Origin: Leptolyngbyaceae cyanobacterium SM1_4_3
GTDB lineage: Bacteria; Cyanobacteriota; Cyanobacteriia; Elainellales; Elainellaceae
Assembly: GCA_012031415.1 (NCBI GenBank)
Contig: JAAUTN010000011.1
Coordinates: 1-52,817 of the forward strand
Length of the DNA stretch: 52,817 bases
Reading direction: 5' to 3'
Shown here: in pieces, positions 1 to 7,909 of the stretch
Numbering within the stretch: the first letter of the stretch is position 1
Layout: every line of letters begins with the position of its first letter
The notes under the pieces: model-generated
Database searches by the model: none
The model's input: only the letters and a program-made list of their open reading frames with translations
Told to the model about the DNA's origin: nothing
Made by a program: the position numbers and the translations under genes

Positions 1-140
1 TCAAGCTAATCTGCGACTTTTGCCGCCACCACTCTGATCAGGAAGTCCCCGATCCTTACTACGGCGGCACTGAAGGCTTTAACTACGTGATCGACCTGCT
101 GCTAGATGCCTGTGAGGGCTGTTGGAAGGATGAGGGATGA
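1..140 (+). CDS. Low-molecular-weight protein-tyrosine phosphatase, C-terminal fragment
   Basis: The reading frame is open from base 3 to the TGA at 138-140 and enters from outside the window, so only the last 45 residues are seen. The segment [20 protein letters not shown] is the conserved C-terminal part of the low-molecular-weight tyrosine phosphatase (Wzb/ArsC-fold) family, which contains the Asp general acid of the catalytic cycle. The Cys-X5-Arg loop would lie upstream. Family members dephosphorylate tyrosine residues on proteins. The substrate cannot be told from this piece. Confidence 0.85.
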   Translation, partial: KLICDFCRHHSDQEVPDPYYGGTEGFNYVIDLLLDACEGCWKDEG

Positions 141-155
141 AGGATGAAGAGTAGA

Positions 156-183
156 TTCATCCCTCATCCCTACTCCCTACTCC
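156..183. repeat. Heptanucleotide tandem repeat (STRR-like)
   Basis: Degenerate seven-base units of the type ATCCCTC / CTACTCC follow one another just after the phosphatase stop and run over the stop codon of the convergent response regulator gene. Short tandemly repeated repetitive sequences of this kind are typical of cyanobacterial genomes. A cleaner copy lies at 37462-37496. Confidence 0.7.
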
Positions 184-839
184 ACTAGGTGATGCTCCAT
201 TGCAAACCGGACTAGCTCTGCCCGATTGTTTGTGTCGGTTTTGCGGAGCAGGCTGCTAACGTATTTTTCGACGGTGCGGGAACTGAGGTGGAGGCGATCG
301 CCAATTTGAGAATTAGACAGCCCATCGGTTAGCAGGTCTAGCACTTCCCATTCACGCGGGGTGAGGTCGAGGGCGGTGGCGATCGCGCTGGTTCTGGGTT
401 GTTCGGCTGGATGATGGTTCTCGACTTCTGGGGTGGGCGATCGCATCCGCCACTCAAGCTGAACCATCTGCACCCGCTCTAGCAAATTACGAATGACGGC
501 TCCTAGTTCTTCCAGGTCAAAAGGCTTCGGTAAATAAGCATCGCAACCTAGCTGATAAGCCAAAATCCGCTCCTGAGTGTTGGTGCGGGCTGTTAAGAAA
601 ATCACAGGCAGCAGCCGAAACGCGGGCTGTCGGCGTACCTGCCTCACCAACTCATAGCCGTCCATCTGCGGCATTGTAATATCCGTCACAATCAAATGGG
701 GTTGATACTGATCAACCATAGACAAAGCCTTTCGACCATCCTCAGCCGAAACAACCAAATATCCAGAAAGTTCAAGGTAGTCGCTGATTGACAAACGAGT
801 GCCAGGGTCATCGTCAGCAACAAGGATGGTCAGGGGCAT
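177..839 (-). CDS. rre1: Response regulator, Rre1/Ycf29 type (receiver plus LuxR/NarL HTH)
   Basis: A 220-residue two-component response regulator. The receiver domain (about 3-120) has the acidic pocket at Asp9-Asp11, the phosphoacceptor Asp53 in VTDITMPQMDGYEL, Thr83 and Lys105. A linker leads to a LuxR-type helix-turn-helix (about 157-216, LTPREWEVLDLL then SNSQIGDRLHLSSRTVEKYV). Length, the start MPLTILVADDDPGTRLSISDYLELSGY and the motif DAYLPKPFDLEELGAVIRNLLER match my memory of the cyanobacterial and red-algal plastid Rre1/Ycf29 family, a stress-linked transcription factor partnered with Hik2/Hik34-type kinases. The gene name is family recognition, not proof. It is monocistronic here, convergent with the phosphatase gene, and has no kinase beside it. 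Confidence 0.85.
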   Translation of the reverse strand: MPLTILVADDDPGTRLSISDYLELSGYLVVSAEDGRKALSMVDQYQPHLIVTDITMPQMDGYELVRQVRRQPAFRLLPVIFLTARTNTQERILAYQLGCDAYLPKPFDLEELGAVIRNLLERVQMVQLEWRMRSPTPEVENHHPAEQPRTSAIATALDLTPREWEVLDLLTDGLSNSQIGDRLHLSSRTVEKYVSSLLRKTDTNNRAELVRFAMEHHLVE

Positions 840-1350
840 GAGGTGCAGACAAATACATAATCACTCTAAGACTAAGCCAAGATCGTCCTACGGAGATGCC
901 AGGGAGAAGACTTTTCTAAATCGTTAACACCAAAGCAATCAAGACGAGTTGCAGGAGAATTGCTGCATCTCCCCTCAGGGTAGCGCATCCCTTCAATCTT
1001 CAAACTCACCGTCTGCCCTGATAGCCAAACCCAATGCTTGCGCTGATTCCGTTGGGTTCCGCTTTGCTTCACCCCGACCTACGGTGCATTGATGGTTTTA
1101 GGAGTTTTGTCAGGCAATCCAGGAAATTTAGCAATCCAGGAAATCTAGTGTAGACAGGAAGAAAACTGACACACCTTTAGCAGGTCAGGTCAGGTCGCGT
1201 TGCACAATAAACTGGAAGTGGCGCTATTGAGTCTAAACCAAACTTCGGAATTCTTCACACAAAAGACCATCGTGATACTATCTGGTTGGTTTGACGACTG
1301 CATAGCGGTCATCCTCTTTGCGTGATTTCATGGTGTAGGAGACAACAGGA
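840..1350. other. 511-base intergenic region with repeats
   Basis: No convincing gene. It holds a half copy of the dispersed GTTGGGTT..CCTACG repeat (1049-1084) and a 17-base tandem duplication (1114-1147). It must also contain the promoters of the divergent response regulator and oxidoreductase genes, but I see no clear -35/-10 pair. A 66-codon minus-strand frame at 872-1072 runs through the repeat and resembles no protein. Confidence 0.5.
1114..1147. repeat. 17-base tandem duplication
   Basis: The unit GCAATCCAGGAAATTTA is followed directly by GCAATCCAGGAAATCTA, two copies with one mismatch, in the intergenic region upstream of the oxidoreductase gene. Confidence 0.8.
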
Positions 1351-2424
1351 GTGCAAGAGAGTACCTCTGCGGGCTGTGGTGCCCACTTACAGCGCAGCCA
1401 GCCTGAACCGATTCGGATTGGCGTGATTGGGGTCGGCAGCATGGGACAAAAGCATACTAGAGTCCTCAGTCTGCTAAAAGATGTCGAGCTTGTAGGTGTT
1501 TCAGATGTAAACGTCGAGCGAGGTTTGGATACTGCTAGTAAGTATCGCGCCCGCTTTTTTGAAGACTACCGTGAATTACTCAAACACGTTGACGCAGTTT
1601 GCATTGCCGTTCCGACTCTATTGCACCACGCCGTGGGAATCACCTGCCTTCATGCAGGTGTACACGTGCTAATTGAGAAACCGATCGCCGCCAACATTTC
1701 TGAAGCCGAATCACTGGTTAATGCTGCTGCGGAATCGCACTGTATTTTGCAGGTCGGTCACATTGAACGCTTTAACCCTGCTTTTCAAGAACTCAGCAAG
1801 GTACTGAACGCTGAAGAACTGCTAGCCCTAGAAGCTCATCGCATGAGTCCTTATTCTGACCGCGCCAATGATGTCTCGGTGGTGCTAGATCTGATGATTC
1901 ATGACATCGATCTGCTGCTAGAACTGGCAGGCGCACCAATCGCCAAACTGACCGCCAGTGGCAGCCGAGCGGCGGATTCTGGCTATCTAGACTATGTGAC
2001 TGCCACGTTAGGTTTTGCCAATGGTATTGTTGCAACTTTAACGGCGAGTAAGGTAACGCACCGCAAGATTCGCCGGATTGCCGCTCACTGCAAAAATTCC
2101 TTGACCGAGGCAGATTTCCTTAACAATGAAATTTTGATTCACCGTCAAACGACGGCCAACTGCCTGACGGATTATGGGCAGGTGCTTTATCGGCAAGATG
2201 GGCTAATCGAAAAGGTGTATACCAGCAATATTGAACCGCTTCACGCTGAGCTAGAGCATTTTGTTCACTGTGTTAGAGGGGGCAATCAGCCTTCTGTAGG
2301 AGGGGAGCAGGCTTTGAAAGCTTTGCGGCTTGCCAGCCAAATTGAGCAAATGGCGATGGATGGTCAGGTGTGGGAACGCTGCGACGTTAATCTTAGCGCC
2401 AATGCTGCTGTCAAAATTTCATAG
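1351..2424 (+). CDS. Gfo/Idh/MocA family NAD(P)-dependent oxidoreductase
   Basis: A 357-residue protein with an N-terminal Rossmann fold, GVGSMG at 27-32 binding the dinucleotide. It has the family EKP signature in HVLIEKPIAANISEAESL near residue 108 and a C-terminal dimerisation/substrate domain with MIHDIDLLLEL near 182. The best start is GTG at 1351, with an AGGAG about 8 bases upstream; an ATG at 1330 runs into TAG after two codons. The family oxidises or reduces sugar ring carbons, often of UDP-sugars, or inositol or biliverdin. The cyanobacterial branch is often near cell-surface polysaccharide genes, but nothing here fixes the substrate. It looks monocistronic and is followed by a repeat hairpin. 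Confidence 0.88.
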   Translation: MQESTSAGCGAHLQRSQPEPIRIGVIGVGSMGQKHTRVLSLLKDVELVGVSDVNVERGLDTASKYRARFFEDYRELLKHVDAVCIAVPTLLHHAVGITCLHAGVHVLIEKPIAANISEAESLVNAAAESHCILQVGHIERFNPAFQELSKVLNAEELLALEAHRMSPYSDRANDVSVVLDLMIHDIDLLLELAGAPIAKLTASGSRAADSGYLDYVTATLGFANGIVATLTASKVTHRKIRRIAAHCKNSLTEADFLNNEILIHRQTTANCLTDYGQVLYRQDGLIEKVYTSNIEPLHAELEHFVHCVRGGNQPSVGGEQALKALRLASQIEQMAMDGQVWERCDVNLSANAAVKIS

Positions 2425-2478
2425 CTCGTTTAAGCACATTCTTACAGCAGTTTTCACCTGCATAAGACACAGATTCCG

Positions 2479-2506
2479 GTAGGGGCGAACGACCGTTTGC
2501 CCCTAC
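2479..2506. repeat. Dispersed GTAGGGGCGAA hairpin repeat, copy 1
   Basis: An imperfect palindrome whose arms GTAGGGGC and GCCCCTAC can form a strong stem. A near-identical element lies at 7878-7905, also just after the 3' end of a plus-strand gene. Either could serve as a transcription terminator or be a mobile repeat. Confidence 0.75.
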
Positions 2507-2648
2507 CTGTGGTTTATTCATCTGCAAGACGCTGTAGAGATTGTGAATTAATTAACCTGCGACATTTTTGGGGTTCATGCTTCTAAGCAACGGTGCCTGG
2601 ACTATTTGCTGGTTAAACTTGGCGTAGGCGGCAATACTGGTGCAAACG

Positions 2649-3209
2649 ATGGCGATTCAGTTACTCAGACGACGTTTCACGGTAGACCAATATCACCGGA
2701 TGGCTAAAGCTGGCATTCTCAAACAGGATGACCGAGTAAAGTTGATTGAAGGGGAAATTGTCGAAATGTCGCCGATTGGTAGACGGCACGCAGCTTGTGT
2801 AAATAGATTGACTGCTCTGTTTTCACAACGCTTGACTACTTATGCGCTAGTTGGCGTTCAAAATCCGGTTGTGTTGGGCGATCGCTCTGAGCCTCAGCCT
2901 GATCTCACGCTGTTGAAATTACGCTCAGATTTCTATGAAGCGAGACATCCCCAACCTGAAGACGTGTTGTTAATTGTGGAAGTAGCAGACACGACAGCAG
3001 AGGCAGATCGCGAAATAAAAATTCCTCTGTATGCCAGGAACAGTATTTTAGAGGTTTGGCTAATTGATCTAAACAAACCTGCTGTTGAGGTTTACCAAAA
3101 TCCCTCGTTGGGCAAATATCAAACTATTCAAATATTCCGGTCAGGGGAAAGTTGTTTTATTTCAGCTTTTCCTGAAATTGAGTTGAAAGTAGATGAACTG
3201 ATAGGATGA
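2649..3209 (+). CDS. Uma2 family (DUF820) endonuclease
   Basis: A 186-residue protein of the Uma2 family, a PD-(D/E)XK nuclease fold strongly expanded in cyanobacteria. The entry RRFTVDQYHRMAKAGILKQD is the usual N-terminus. SEPQPDLTLLK (catalytic Asp) and LLIVEVADTTAEADREIKI (Glu plus Lys in the ExxxxxxxxxxxK arrangement) supply the active site, and YARNSILEVWLIDL is the conserved C-terminal strand-helix. An in-frame GTG at 2640 is possible, but ATG 2649 gives the family-typical start. The biological role of Uma2 proteins is unsettled; nuclease or transposon-linked functions have been proposed. It is a single gene between repeats. Confidence 0.85.
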   Translation: MAIQLLRRRFTVDQYHRMAKAGILKQDDRVKLIEGEIVEMSPIGRRHAACVNRLTALFSQRLTTYALVGVQNPVVLGDRSEPQPDLTLLKLRSDFYEARHPQPEDVLLIVEVADTTAEADREIKIPLYARNSILEVWLIDLNKPAVEVYQNPSLGKYQTIQIFRSGESCFISAFPEIELKVDELIG

Positions 3210-3418
3210 GTGCGATCGCTACTCATTTGGGCGATCGCCATCGTGAGACTTTATCTCAACCTGGAATATTCTTGGCAAGCAGCACTCCATCTAGATAAAA
3301 GTTTAGTTTTGCTGCACTAAATTAGCCTGCATTTGTCTTAGGCTTTGGGCAAAACTTATGCCCCTACCCTGGATATTTTTGACTGATTAGAGATTGGCGA
3401 TCGCTCAAAAAAATAAAC

Positions 3419-3682
3419 TTAATCATCGCTTGCACCATCCTTGCTGACTACAAAACGATTGGCGACGGTTTCAGGTTGAATGGCAGAAAGAATAATGTGA
3501 CCAGAATCCGTAATAATCACTGCCCGGGTGCGACGGCCGTAAGTCGCATCAACGAGTTGGCCGCGATCGCGAGCATCAGTAATGATACGTTTAATAGGGG
3601 CAGATTCTGGACTCACAATAGCTATCACTCGGTTTGCAGATACGATGTTGCCAAAACCGATGTTGATCAGCTTAATGTCCAT
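3419..3682 (-). CDS. remA: RemA/DUF370 family regulatory protein
   Basis: A short 87-residue protein that starts [27 protein letters not shown] and continues with [47 protein letters not shown]. This is the complete DUF370/RemA domain. In Bacillus RemA is a DNA-binding activator of biofilm-matrix operons that forms rings. In cyanobacteria the target genes are not known to me. The arginine cluster DARDRG and YGRRTRAV fits DNA binding. It is transcribed toward the Uma2 gene, with its start facing the divergent rqcH gene. Confidence 0.88.
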   Translation of the reverse strand: MDIKLINIGFGNIVSANRVIAIVSPESAPIKRIITDARDRGQLVDATYGRRTRAVIITDSGHIILSAIQPETVANRFVVSKDGASDD

Positions 3683-3932
3683 AATTAAATAGAATGACCT
3701 AGCCGAGTAAGGAGTCTAAAAAGTCTTAGCTTCAATGGTATCGACAAAAAAAATGACCAACAAGCTTAAAATCCCAAAAATCTCCGTTCTGTGGTTTTAT
3801 TCCTCGTTTTTTCTACCTTTTGGCATAAATTCTTTGACTTAAGAGCCTATGATCAGCTAGCCATTCTGATTGAAACTTCTCAGATTGAATAAAGCGACTG
3901 GCTCAATTTTGTTGTGATTGGAAAGATTTGCT

Positions 3933-5645
3933 TTGCAACCCGTTGACTTTACGACTCTCATGGCTGCCTGCGCGGAATTGCAGACAGATTGGTTGCCCGC
4001 TCGACTGGAGCAGGTCTATCAGCGCGATCGCCACACCATCGCGCTGGCCCTGCGGACGTTAGATCAGCGGGCCTGGCTGACGCTATCCTGGCATCCTCAG
4101 GCGGCTCGTGTTTGCATGGGCGACGCGCCGCCGCGTGTGCCCGATACCTTTACCTTTAGCCAGCAGCTTCAGCATCAGCTAAAAGGATTGGCGCTGGTGT
4201 CGATTGAGGCGATCGCCCCCTGGGAGCGTGCCCTTGACTTGCAGTTTGCCCGTCGTCCTGGTGAAGCCGCGCTCTGGCACCTTTACGTTGAGATTATGGG
4301 CAAATACAGCAACGTGATTTTGACCAACCAGGACAACCTCATCGTCACAGCGGCGCATCAGGTTAGTTCTCAACAGTCAAGCGTGCGCCCGATTCAAACG
4401 GGTCAGCCCTATGAGGTTCCGCCTGCGCTGACTGATCCTGCTCCCAGTTTGAGTGAGGCTCAACCCCGTTGGCGTGAGCGAATTAGTCTTGTTCCTGGCT
4501 CGTTGAAGCGCAATATCCTGAAAAGCTATCGGGGACTCAGTTCTACTCTGATTGCTTCGATGGCACAGGTTGTTGAACTTGATCCCGACCAATCGACGGA
4601 TAGCTTGAGCGATCGCCACTGGCAACAGCTATTTGACTGCTGGCAAACCTGGCTACAAGCGCTGGAGCAACAGCAGTTTCAACCTGGCTGGCTAACGCAG
4701 GGCTACACGGTCATGGGCTGGGGCACGGTTGCACCTGTTAAGACGGTGCAGGATTTGCTCAACCGCTACTACACCGACCAGCTAAACCAGCAGGAATTTT
4801 CACAACTGCGCCACCAGATTAGCCAGAAGCTAAGCAACATTCTGAAGAAGCTGAACGTTAAAGCGCAAGACTTTCAAGCTCGACTCCAGCAGTCCGACCG
4901 GGCAGATGACTATCGAGAACAGGCAGATTTGCTGATGGCGCATCTGCACGAATGGAAACCGGGAATGAAGGCGATCGCCCTGGCTGACTTCACCACCGAA
5001 AAACCCGTCACCATTCCACTCAACCCAGAAAAGAACGCGGTTCAGAATGCCCAGGCGCTTTACAAACGGCATCAGAAGCTGAAGCGATCGCGGGCGGCTC
5101 TAATTCCTCTGCTAGAAGCAGTCCAATCAGAAATTGCTTACCTGGAGCAAGTTGAGGTTGCCATTTCCCAGCCAGAGCAGTACCAGGTTCCTGATGATCT
5201 GCTTTCCCTCGCCGAAATCCGCGATGAACTGATTCAGCAGAACTATCTTGAAGTTCGCGATCGCCGCAGTTCTGCCCCTCCTAGCACCGACTTTCGCCGC
5301 CAGCAAACGCCCGGTGGTCACGAAATTTTGATTGGACGCAACAACCGCCAGAACGATCAGCTAACTTTCCGCTTAGCGGGGGACTATGACCTCTGGTTTC
5401 ACGCCCAAGAAATTCCTGGTAGCCATGTGCTGCTCAGGCTCCAGGCGGGTGACGTTCCCGATGAAGCAGACCTCCAGTTCACGGCTAACCTGGCTGCATA
5501 CTACAGCCGCGCTCGTCAGAGTGAACAGGTTCCCGTCATTTATACAGAACCCAAGCACGTTTACAAACCCAAAGGCGCAAAACCTGGAATCGCCATCTAT
5601 AAGAATGAACGGGTACTCTGGGGGCAACCTCAGCGAGTGAAGTAG
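3933..5645 (+). CDS. rqcH: RqcH/NFACT family ribosome quality-control protein
   Basis: A 570-residue protein of the Rqc2/RqcH (NFACT, formerly fibronectin-binding) family. The NFACT-N domain covers the first third and includes LHLYVEIMGKYSNVIL-like text near 110. A long coiled coil lies in the middle (about 270-440). The C-terminal NFACT-R domain has GHEILIGRNNRQNDQLTFR and the conserved DYDLWFHAQEIPGSHVLLR near 490-510. Known members bind stalled 50S-peptidyl-tRNA complexes and recruit tRNA-Ala to add C-terminal alanine tails to nascent chains. TTG at 3933 gives the usual cyanobacterial start M-Q-P-V-D-F-T-T; a TTG at 3918 in the same frame is also possible, and there is no ATG before 3960. 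Confidence 0.88.
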   Translation: MQPVDFTTLMAACAELQTDWLPARLEQVYQRDRHTIALALRTLDQRAWLTLSWHPQAARVCMGDAPPRVPDTFTFSQQLQHQLKGLALVSIEAIAPWERALDLQFARRPGEAALWHLYVEIMGKYSNVILTNQDNLIVTAAHQVSSQQSSVRPIQTGQPYEVPPALTDPAPSLSEAQPRWRERISLVPGSLKRNILKSYRGLSSTLIASMAQVVELDPDQSTDSLSDRHWQQLFDCWQTWLQALEQQQFQPGWLTQGYTVMGWGTVAPVKTVQDLLNRYYTDQLNQQEFSQLRHQISQKLSNILKKLNVKAQDFQARLQQSDRADDYREQADLLMAHLHEWKPGMKAIALADFTTEKPVTIPLNPEKNAVQNAQALYKRHQKLKRSRAALIPLLEAVQSEIAYLEQVEVAISQPEQYQVPDDLLSLAEIRDELIQQNYLEVRDRRSSAPPSTDFRRQQTPGGHEILIGRNNRQNDQLTFRLAGDYDLWFHAQEIPGSHVLLRLQAGDVPDEADLQFTANLAAYYSRARQSEQVPVIYTEPKHVYKPKGAKPGIAIYKNERVLWGQPQRVK

Positions 5646-5659
5646 GTTAGTAGCCAACT

Positions 5660-5746
5660 GTAGAATGGGCAAAGCAAAGCGTGCCCATCCAATTGCTCAT
5701 CTCTCATGAAAGATGGGCACGAGTTTACACTCTTTGCCCATCCTAC
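5660..5746. repeat. Dispersed double-hairpin repeat, copy with GTAGAATGGGCAAAGC arms
   Basis: Outer arms GTAGAATGGGC and GCCCATCCTAC pair with each other. Inner segments GTGCCCATC and GATGGGCAC also pair. The layout and the CAAAGCAAAGCG motif match the copy at 26595-26677, so both belong to one cyanobacterial repeat type. It sits between the convergent rqcH and psaJ genes. Confidence 0.75.
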
Positions 5747-5767
5747 GTTTGCTACCTTTGCTTACAG

Positions 5768-5828
5768 CAACGCCATAGATAAAAGCACATCACGTTTCAA
5801 TGCAACATACTCTTTATCTATGGCGTTG
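5768..5828. terminator. 16-bp perfect inverted repeat between convergent rqcH and psaJ
   Basis: CAACGCCATAGATAAA (5768-5783) is matched exactly by its reverse complement at 5813-5828, separated by 29 bases. The position between two converging genes suits a bidirectional terminator or an mRNA 3'-end stabiliser for the abundant psaFJ transcript. The long loop and lack of a clean T-run make a simple intrinsic terminator uncertain. Confidence 0.5.
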
Positions 5829-5860
5829 ATTTCTAAAAGCTAACGAAATCGTGTCAAAAC

Positions 5861-5995
5861 CTACGGCAGCGGATGAAACAGCAGGTCAGGGAAAAAGCGA
5901 TTAAATTCAATCAAAATTCCAGCAATGATAAACAGCCAAATTGCTGCTAACACCGGAGCCGTCGAAAGATATTTCAGGAGATACTGCGCTTGCAT
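5861..5995 (-). CDS. psaJ: Photosystem I subunit IX (PsaJ)
   Basis: A 44-residue single-pass thylakoid protein, [20 protein letters not shown] and onward, ending [14 protein letters not shown]. This is the complete PsaJ sequence. One transmembrane helix spans about residues 12-32. PsaJ lies beside PsaF in the photosystem I reaction centre and binds a few chlorophylls and carotenoids. A longer frame runs upstream to 6070, but it reads through the 6041-6074 repeat and is not family-like, so the ATG at 5995 is the start. It is the second gene of the psaFJ operon, about 157 bases after psaF. Confidence 0.97.
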   Translation of the reverse strand: MQAQYLLKYLSTAPVLAAIWLFIIAGILIEFNRFFPDLLFHPLP

Positions 5996-6040
5996 GAATA
6001 TGCTCCAAACTTCAGAAAATGAATTAGAGGGTCGGGTCGC

Positions 6041-6074
6041 GTAGGTTGGGTTAGCGCTAGCGTAACCCAACGAA
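6041..6074. repeat. Dispersed repeat, GTAGGTTGGGTTAGCGC palindrome, psaF-psaJ spacer
   Basis: GTTGGGTTAGCGCTAGCGTAACCCAAC folds into a near-perfect hairpin. It is a short form of the repeat seen at 26595 and 29988 and lies inside the psaF-psaJ intercistronic spacer, where it may change the ratio of the two messages. Confidence 0.7.
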
Positions 6075-6152
6075 ACTAGAAATTAGTGATGGTTTTCACA
6101 AGAGTTTGATCCAACCTAAATCAGCCGATTTGTCAGCCAGAAGTTAACCCAA

Positions 6153-6635
6153 TTAGCGAGGTGAAATTGGAATTTCTTCCTCTTTCGCAACTAATTCGCC
6201 ACTCACTAACTCTTTGAAAGCCGCCAGCGGCCAAATGAAGCCAGATGCCATCACGCCAAGAGCGCGAGGGACATCAATAATGATTTCATTCATTTCAGGC
6301 TCTTTTTCATTACGCACTGAAATCAGGTAAGCGCGACCGACCCAGCCAATCCATCCAGCAATGTAAAGGAAAAGAATGCTAGGAATCAGGAATTCACCTG
6401 CGTGGTTTAACCGACCATCCACAATGAGATGGGGTAGACCTTCAGGGCCACAAAGCAAATTGTCACCGTAGAAAGCAAATCGATTTTTAGCTTGTTCTGT
6501 CTTGGCGTTAGAGGCACGCTGTTGAAAAGCAGGAGAGTCAGCGCAAGGGGTTAGCCCAGCGACATCGGCAGAGGCAGGCGGTGCAAAACCTGCCCATAGG
6601 AAAAGAACTAGCACTAGAGCAAACAATCGTTGCAT
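6153..6635 (-). CDS. psaF: Photosystem I subunit III (PsaF)
   Basis: A 160-residue precursor starting [20 protein letters not shown] with a cleavable lumen-targeting signal peptide and predicted cleavage after ASA at about residue 24. The mature part [18 protein letters not shown], the Cys pair (TPCADSP and [20 protein letters not shown]) and a transmembrane segment [23 protein letters not shown] are diagnostic for PsaF. It is a core photosystem I subunit on the lumenal side, near the plastocyanin/cytochrome c6 docking site. The start at 6635 has an AAGGG about ten bases upstream; a longer frame to 6665 has no family support. First gene of psaFJ, divergent from tsaD as in many cyanobacteria. 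Confidence 0.97.
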   Translation of the reverse strand: MQRLFALVLVLFLWAGFAPPASADVAGLTPCADSPAFQQRASNAKTEQAKNRFAFYGDNLLCGPEGLPHLIVDGRLNHAGEFLIPSILFLYIAGWIGWVGRAYLISVRNEKEPEMNEIIIDVPRALGVMASGFIWPLAAFKELVSGELVAKEEEIPISPR

Positions 6636-6670
6636 GGAATTGTTTCCCTTTATTACAAAAAGCAAAGACT

Positions 6671-6702
6671 TTTGTACAAAAAAATTAAGTTATTTGTACA
6701 AA
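6671..6702. promoter_or_regulatory. Paired TTTGTACAAA palindromes upstream of psaF
   Basis: The ten-base perfect palindrome TTTGTACAAA occurs at 6671-6680 and again at 6693-6702. The centres are 22 bases apart, about two helical turns, in the 170-base spacer between divergent psaF and tsaD. The first copy starts 36 bases before the psaF ATG, so the pair overlaps the likely psaF promoter or leader. It looks like a dimer-binding operator, but the regulator is unknown. It does not match the RpaB HLR1 direct-repeat layout. Confidence 0.5.
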
Positions 6703-6805
6703 CAAAGTTGAACTTCAGAGCAATCATACTCTCACAGGGAAACCCAGTAAAGTTAAGCTTTTAAAAGAAATGGATGAAATAGAAATTTGGGCTTTTTAGC
6801 AGCGT

Positions 6806-7849
6806 ATGGCAACGATTTTGGCCATTGAAACGAGTTGTGATGAAACGAGCGTTGCGGTGGTGCGCGATCGCCAGGTGTTAAGTAATATTGTTTCGTCTCA
6901 AATTGCCATTCACCAGCAGTACGGCGGCGTGGTGCCAGAGGTAGCATCCCGTCAGCACGTCGAGATCATTAACTGGGCGATCGCCCACTCTCTAGAACAG
7001 GCTCAGCTTGATTGGTCTGGCATTGATGGAATTGCCGCAACCGCTGCACCGGGTTTAGTCGGGGCGCTGCTAGTTGGCTTAACGGCTGCGAAAACGCTGG
7101 CGATGCTTCACCAAAAGCCATTTCTGGGTGTGCATCACCTGGAAGGGCACATCTACGCTTCCTACCTGAGCGAACCAGACCTCCAGCCGCCGTTTCTCTG
7201 TTTGCTTGTCTCTGGTGGACACACCAGCCTGATCTACGTCAAAGATTGCGGTCACTATGAAACGCTGGGGCAAACCCGCGATGATGCTGCTGGAGAGGCT
7301 TTTGACAAAGTAGCAAGGCTGATGAATTTGGGCTATCCGGGCGGGCCAGTGATCGATCGCTTAGCGGCAGAAGGCAATCCCCAGGCATTTCCCCTGCCTG
7401 AAGGTCAGGTTTCTCTACCCGAAGGCGGCTACCATCGCTATGACTCCAGCTTCAGTGGCTTAAAAACGGCGGTGCTGCGGCTGACCCAAAAGCTTCAGCA
7501 GTCAGATGGCTCTTTGCCTGTAGCAGACCTGGCAGCCAGTTTTCAGGATACGGTGGCGCGATCGCTCACGAAACGGGCGATCGCCTGTGCCCTTGACTAT
7601 GGGCTGGATACCATTGCGGTGGGTGGTGGAGTTGCTGCCAACAAGGGGTTGCGCTGTCGCCTCCAGGCTGCTGCTGTGGAACACCATTTACGGGTGCTAT
7701 TTCCGCCCATGCAGTTTTGCACTGATAATGCTGCGATGATCGGCTGTGCCGCTGCCGAGCATTTCAACCGGGGGCATCGATCGTCGCTAAACCTGGGGGC
7801 GCAATCTCGAATGGCGATCGCCAACGTTATGCAGCTTTATTTGCCCTAG
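6806..7849 (+). CDS. tsaD: tRNA threonylcarbamoyladenosine transferase TsaD
   Basis: A 347-residue Kae1/TsaD protein with the ASKHA ATPase fold. [20 protein letters not shown] is the phosphate-1 motif. The metal-binding HxEGH box is [10 protein letters not shown] near 110, and GVAANKGLR and [12 protein letters not shown] are conserved C-terminal elements. With TsaB and TsaE it transfers the threonylcarbamoyl group from TC-AMP to A37 of ANN-decoding tRNAs in the cytoplasm. The ATG at 6806 is the family start. Head-to-head pairing with psaF is a conserved cyanobacterial arrangement as I recall it. TsaB and TsaE are not in this window. Confidence 0.96.
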   Translation: MATILAIETSCDETSVAVVRDRQVLSNIVSSQIAIHQQYGGVVPEVASRQHVEIINWAIAHSLEQAQLDWSGIDGIAATAAPGLVGALLVGLTAAKTLAMLHQKPFLGVHHLEGHIYASYLSEPDLQPPFLCLLVSGGHTSLIYVKDCGHYETLGQTRDDAAGEAFDKVARLMNLGYPGGPVIDRLAAEGNPQAFPLPEGQVSLPEGGYHRYDSSFSGLKTAVLRLTQKLQQSDGSLPVADLAASFQDTVARSLTKRAIACALDYGLDTIAVGGGVAANKGLRCRLQAAAVEHHLRVLFPPMQFCTDNAAMIGCAAAEHFNRGHRSSLNLGAQSRMAIANVMQLYLP

Positions 7850-7877
7850 AAATTTTCTGGGAAAAAGTTTCATTTCT

Positions 7878-7905
7878 GTAGGAGCAAACAGCCGTTCGCC
7901 CCTAC
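7878..7905. repeat. Dispersed GTAGGAGCAAA hairpin repeat, copy 2
   Basis: An imperfect palindrome with arms GTAGGAGCAAAC and GTTCGCCCCTAC, closely related to the element at 2479-2506. It lies between the convergent tsaD and hydrolase genes and could act as a terminator. Confidence 0.7.
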
Positions 7906-7909
7906 TTAG

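Noticed and set aside
872-1072. 66-codon minus-strand frame
   Set aside because: It runs through a dispersed repeat, has no ribosome-binding site and looks like no protein family.
5861-6070. Longer PsaJ of 69 residues
   Set aside because: The extra 25 residues are read from the repeat at 6041-6074 and no PsaJ has such an extension.
6671-6702. RpaB HLR1 site before psaF
   Set aside because: HLR1 needs two short direct repeats about ten bases apart; here palindromes are 22 bases apart.
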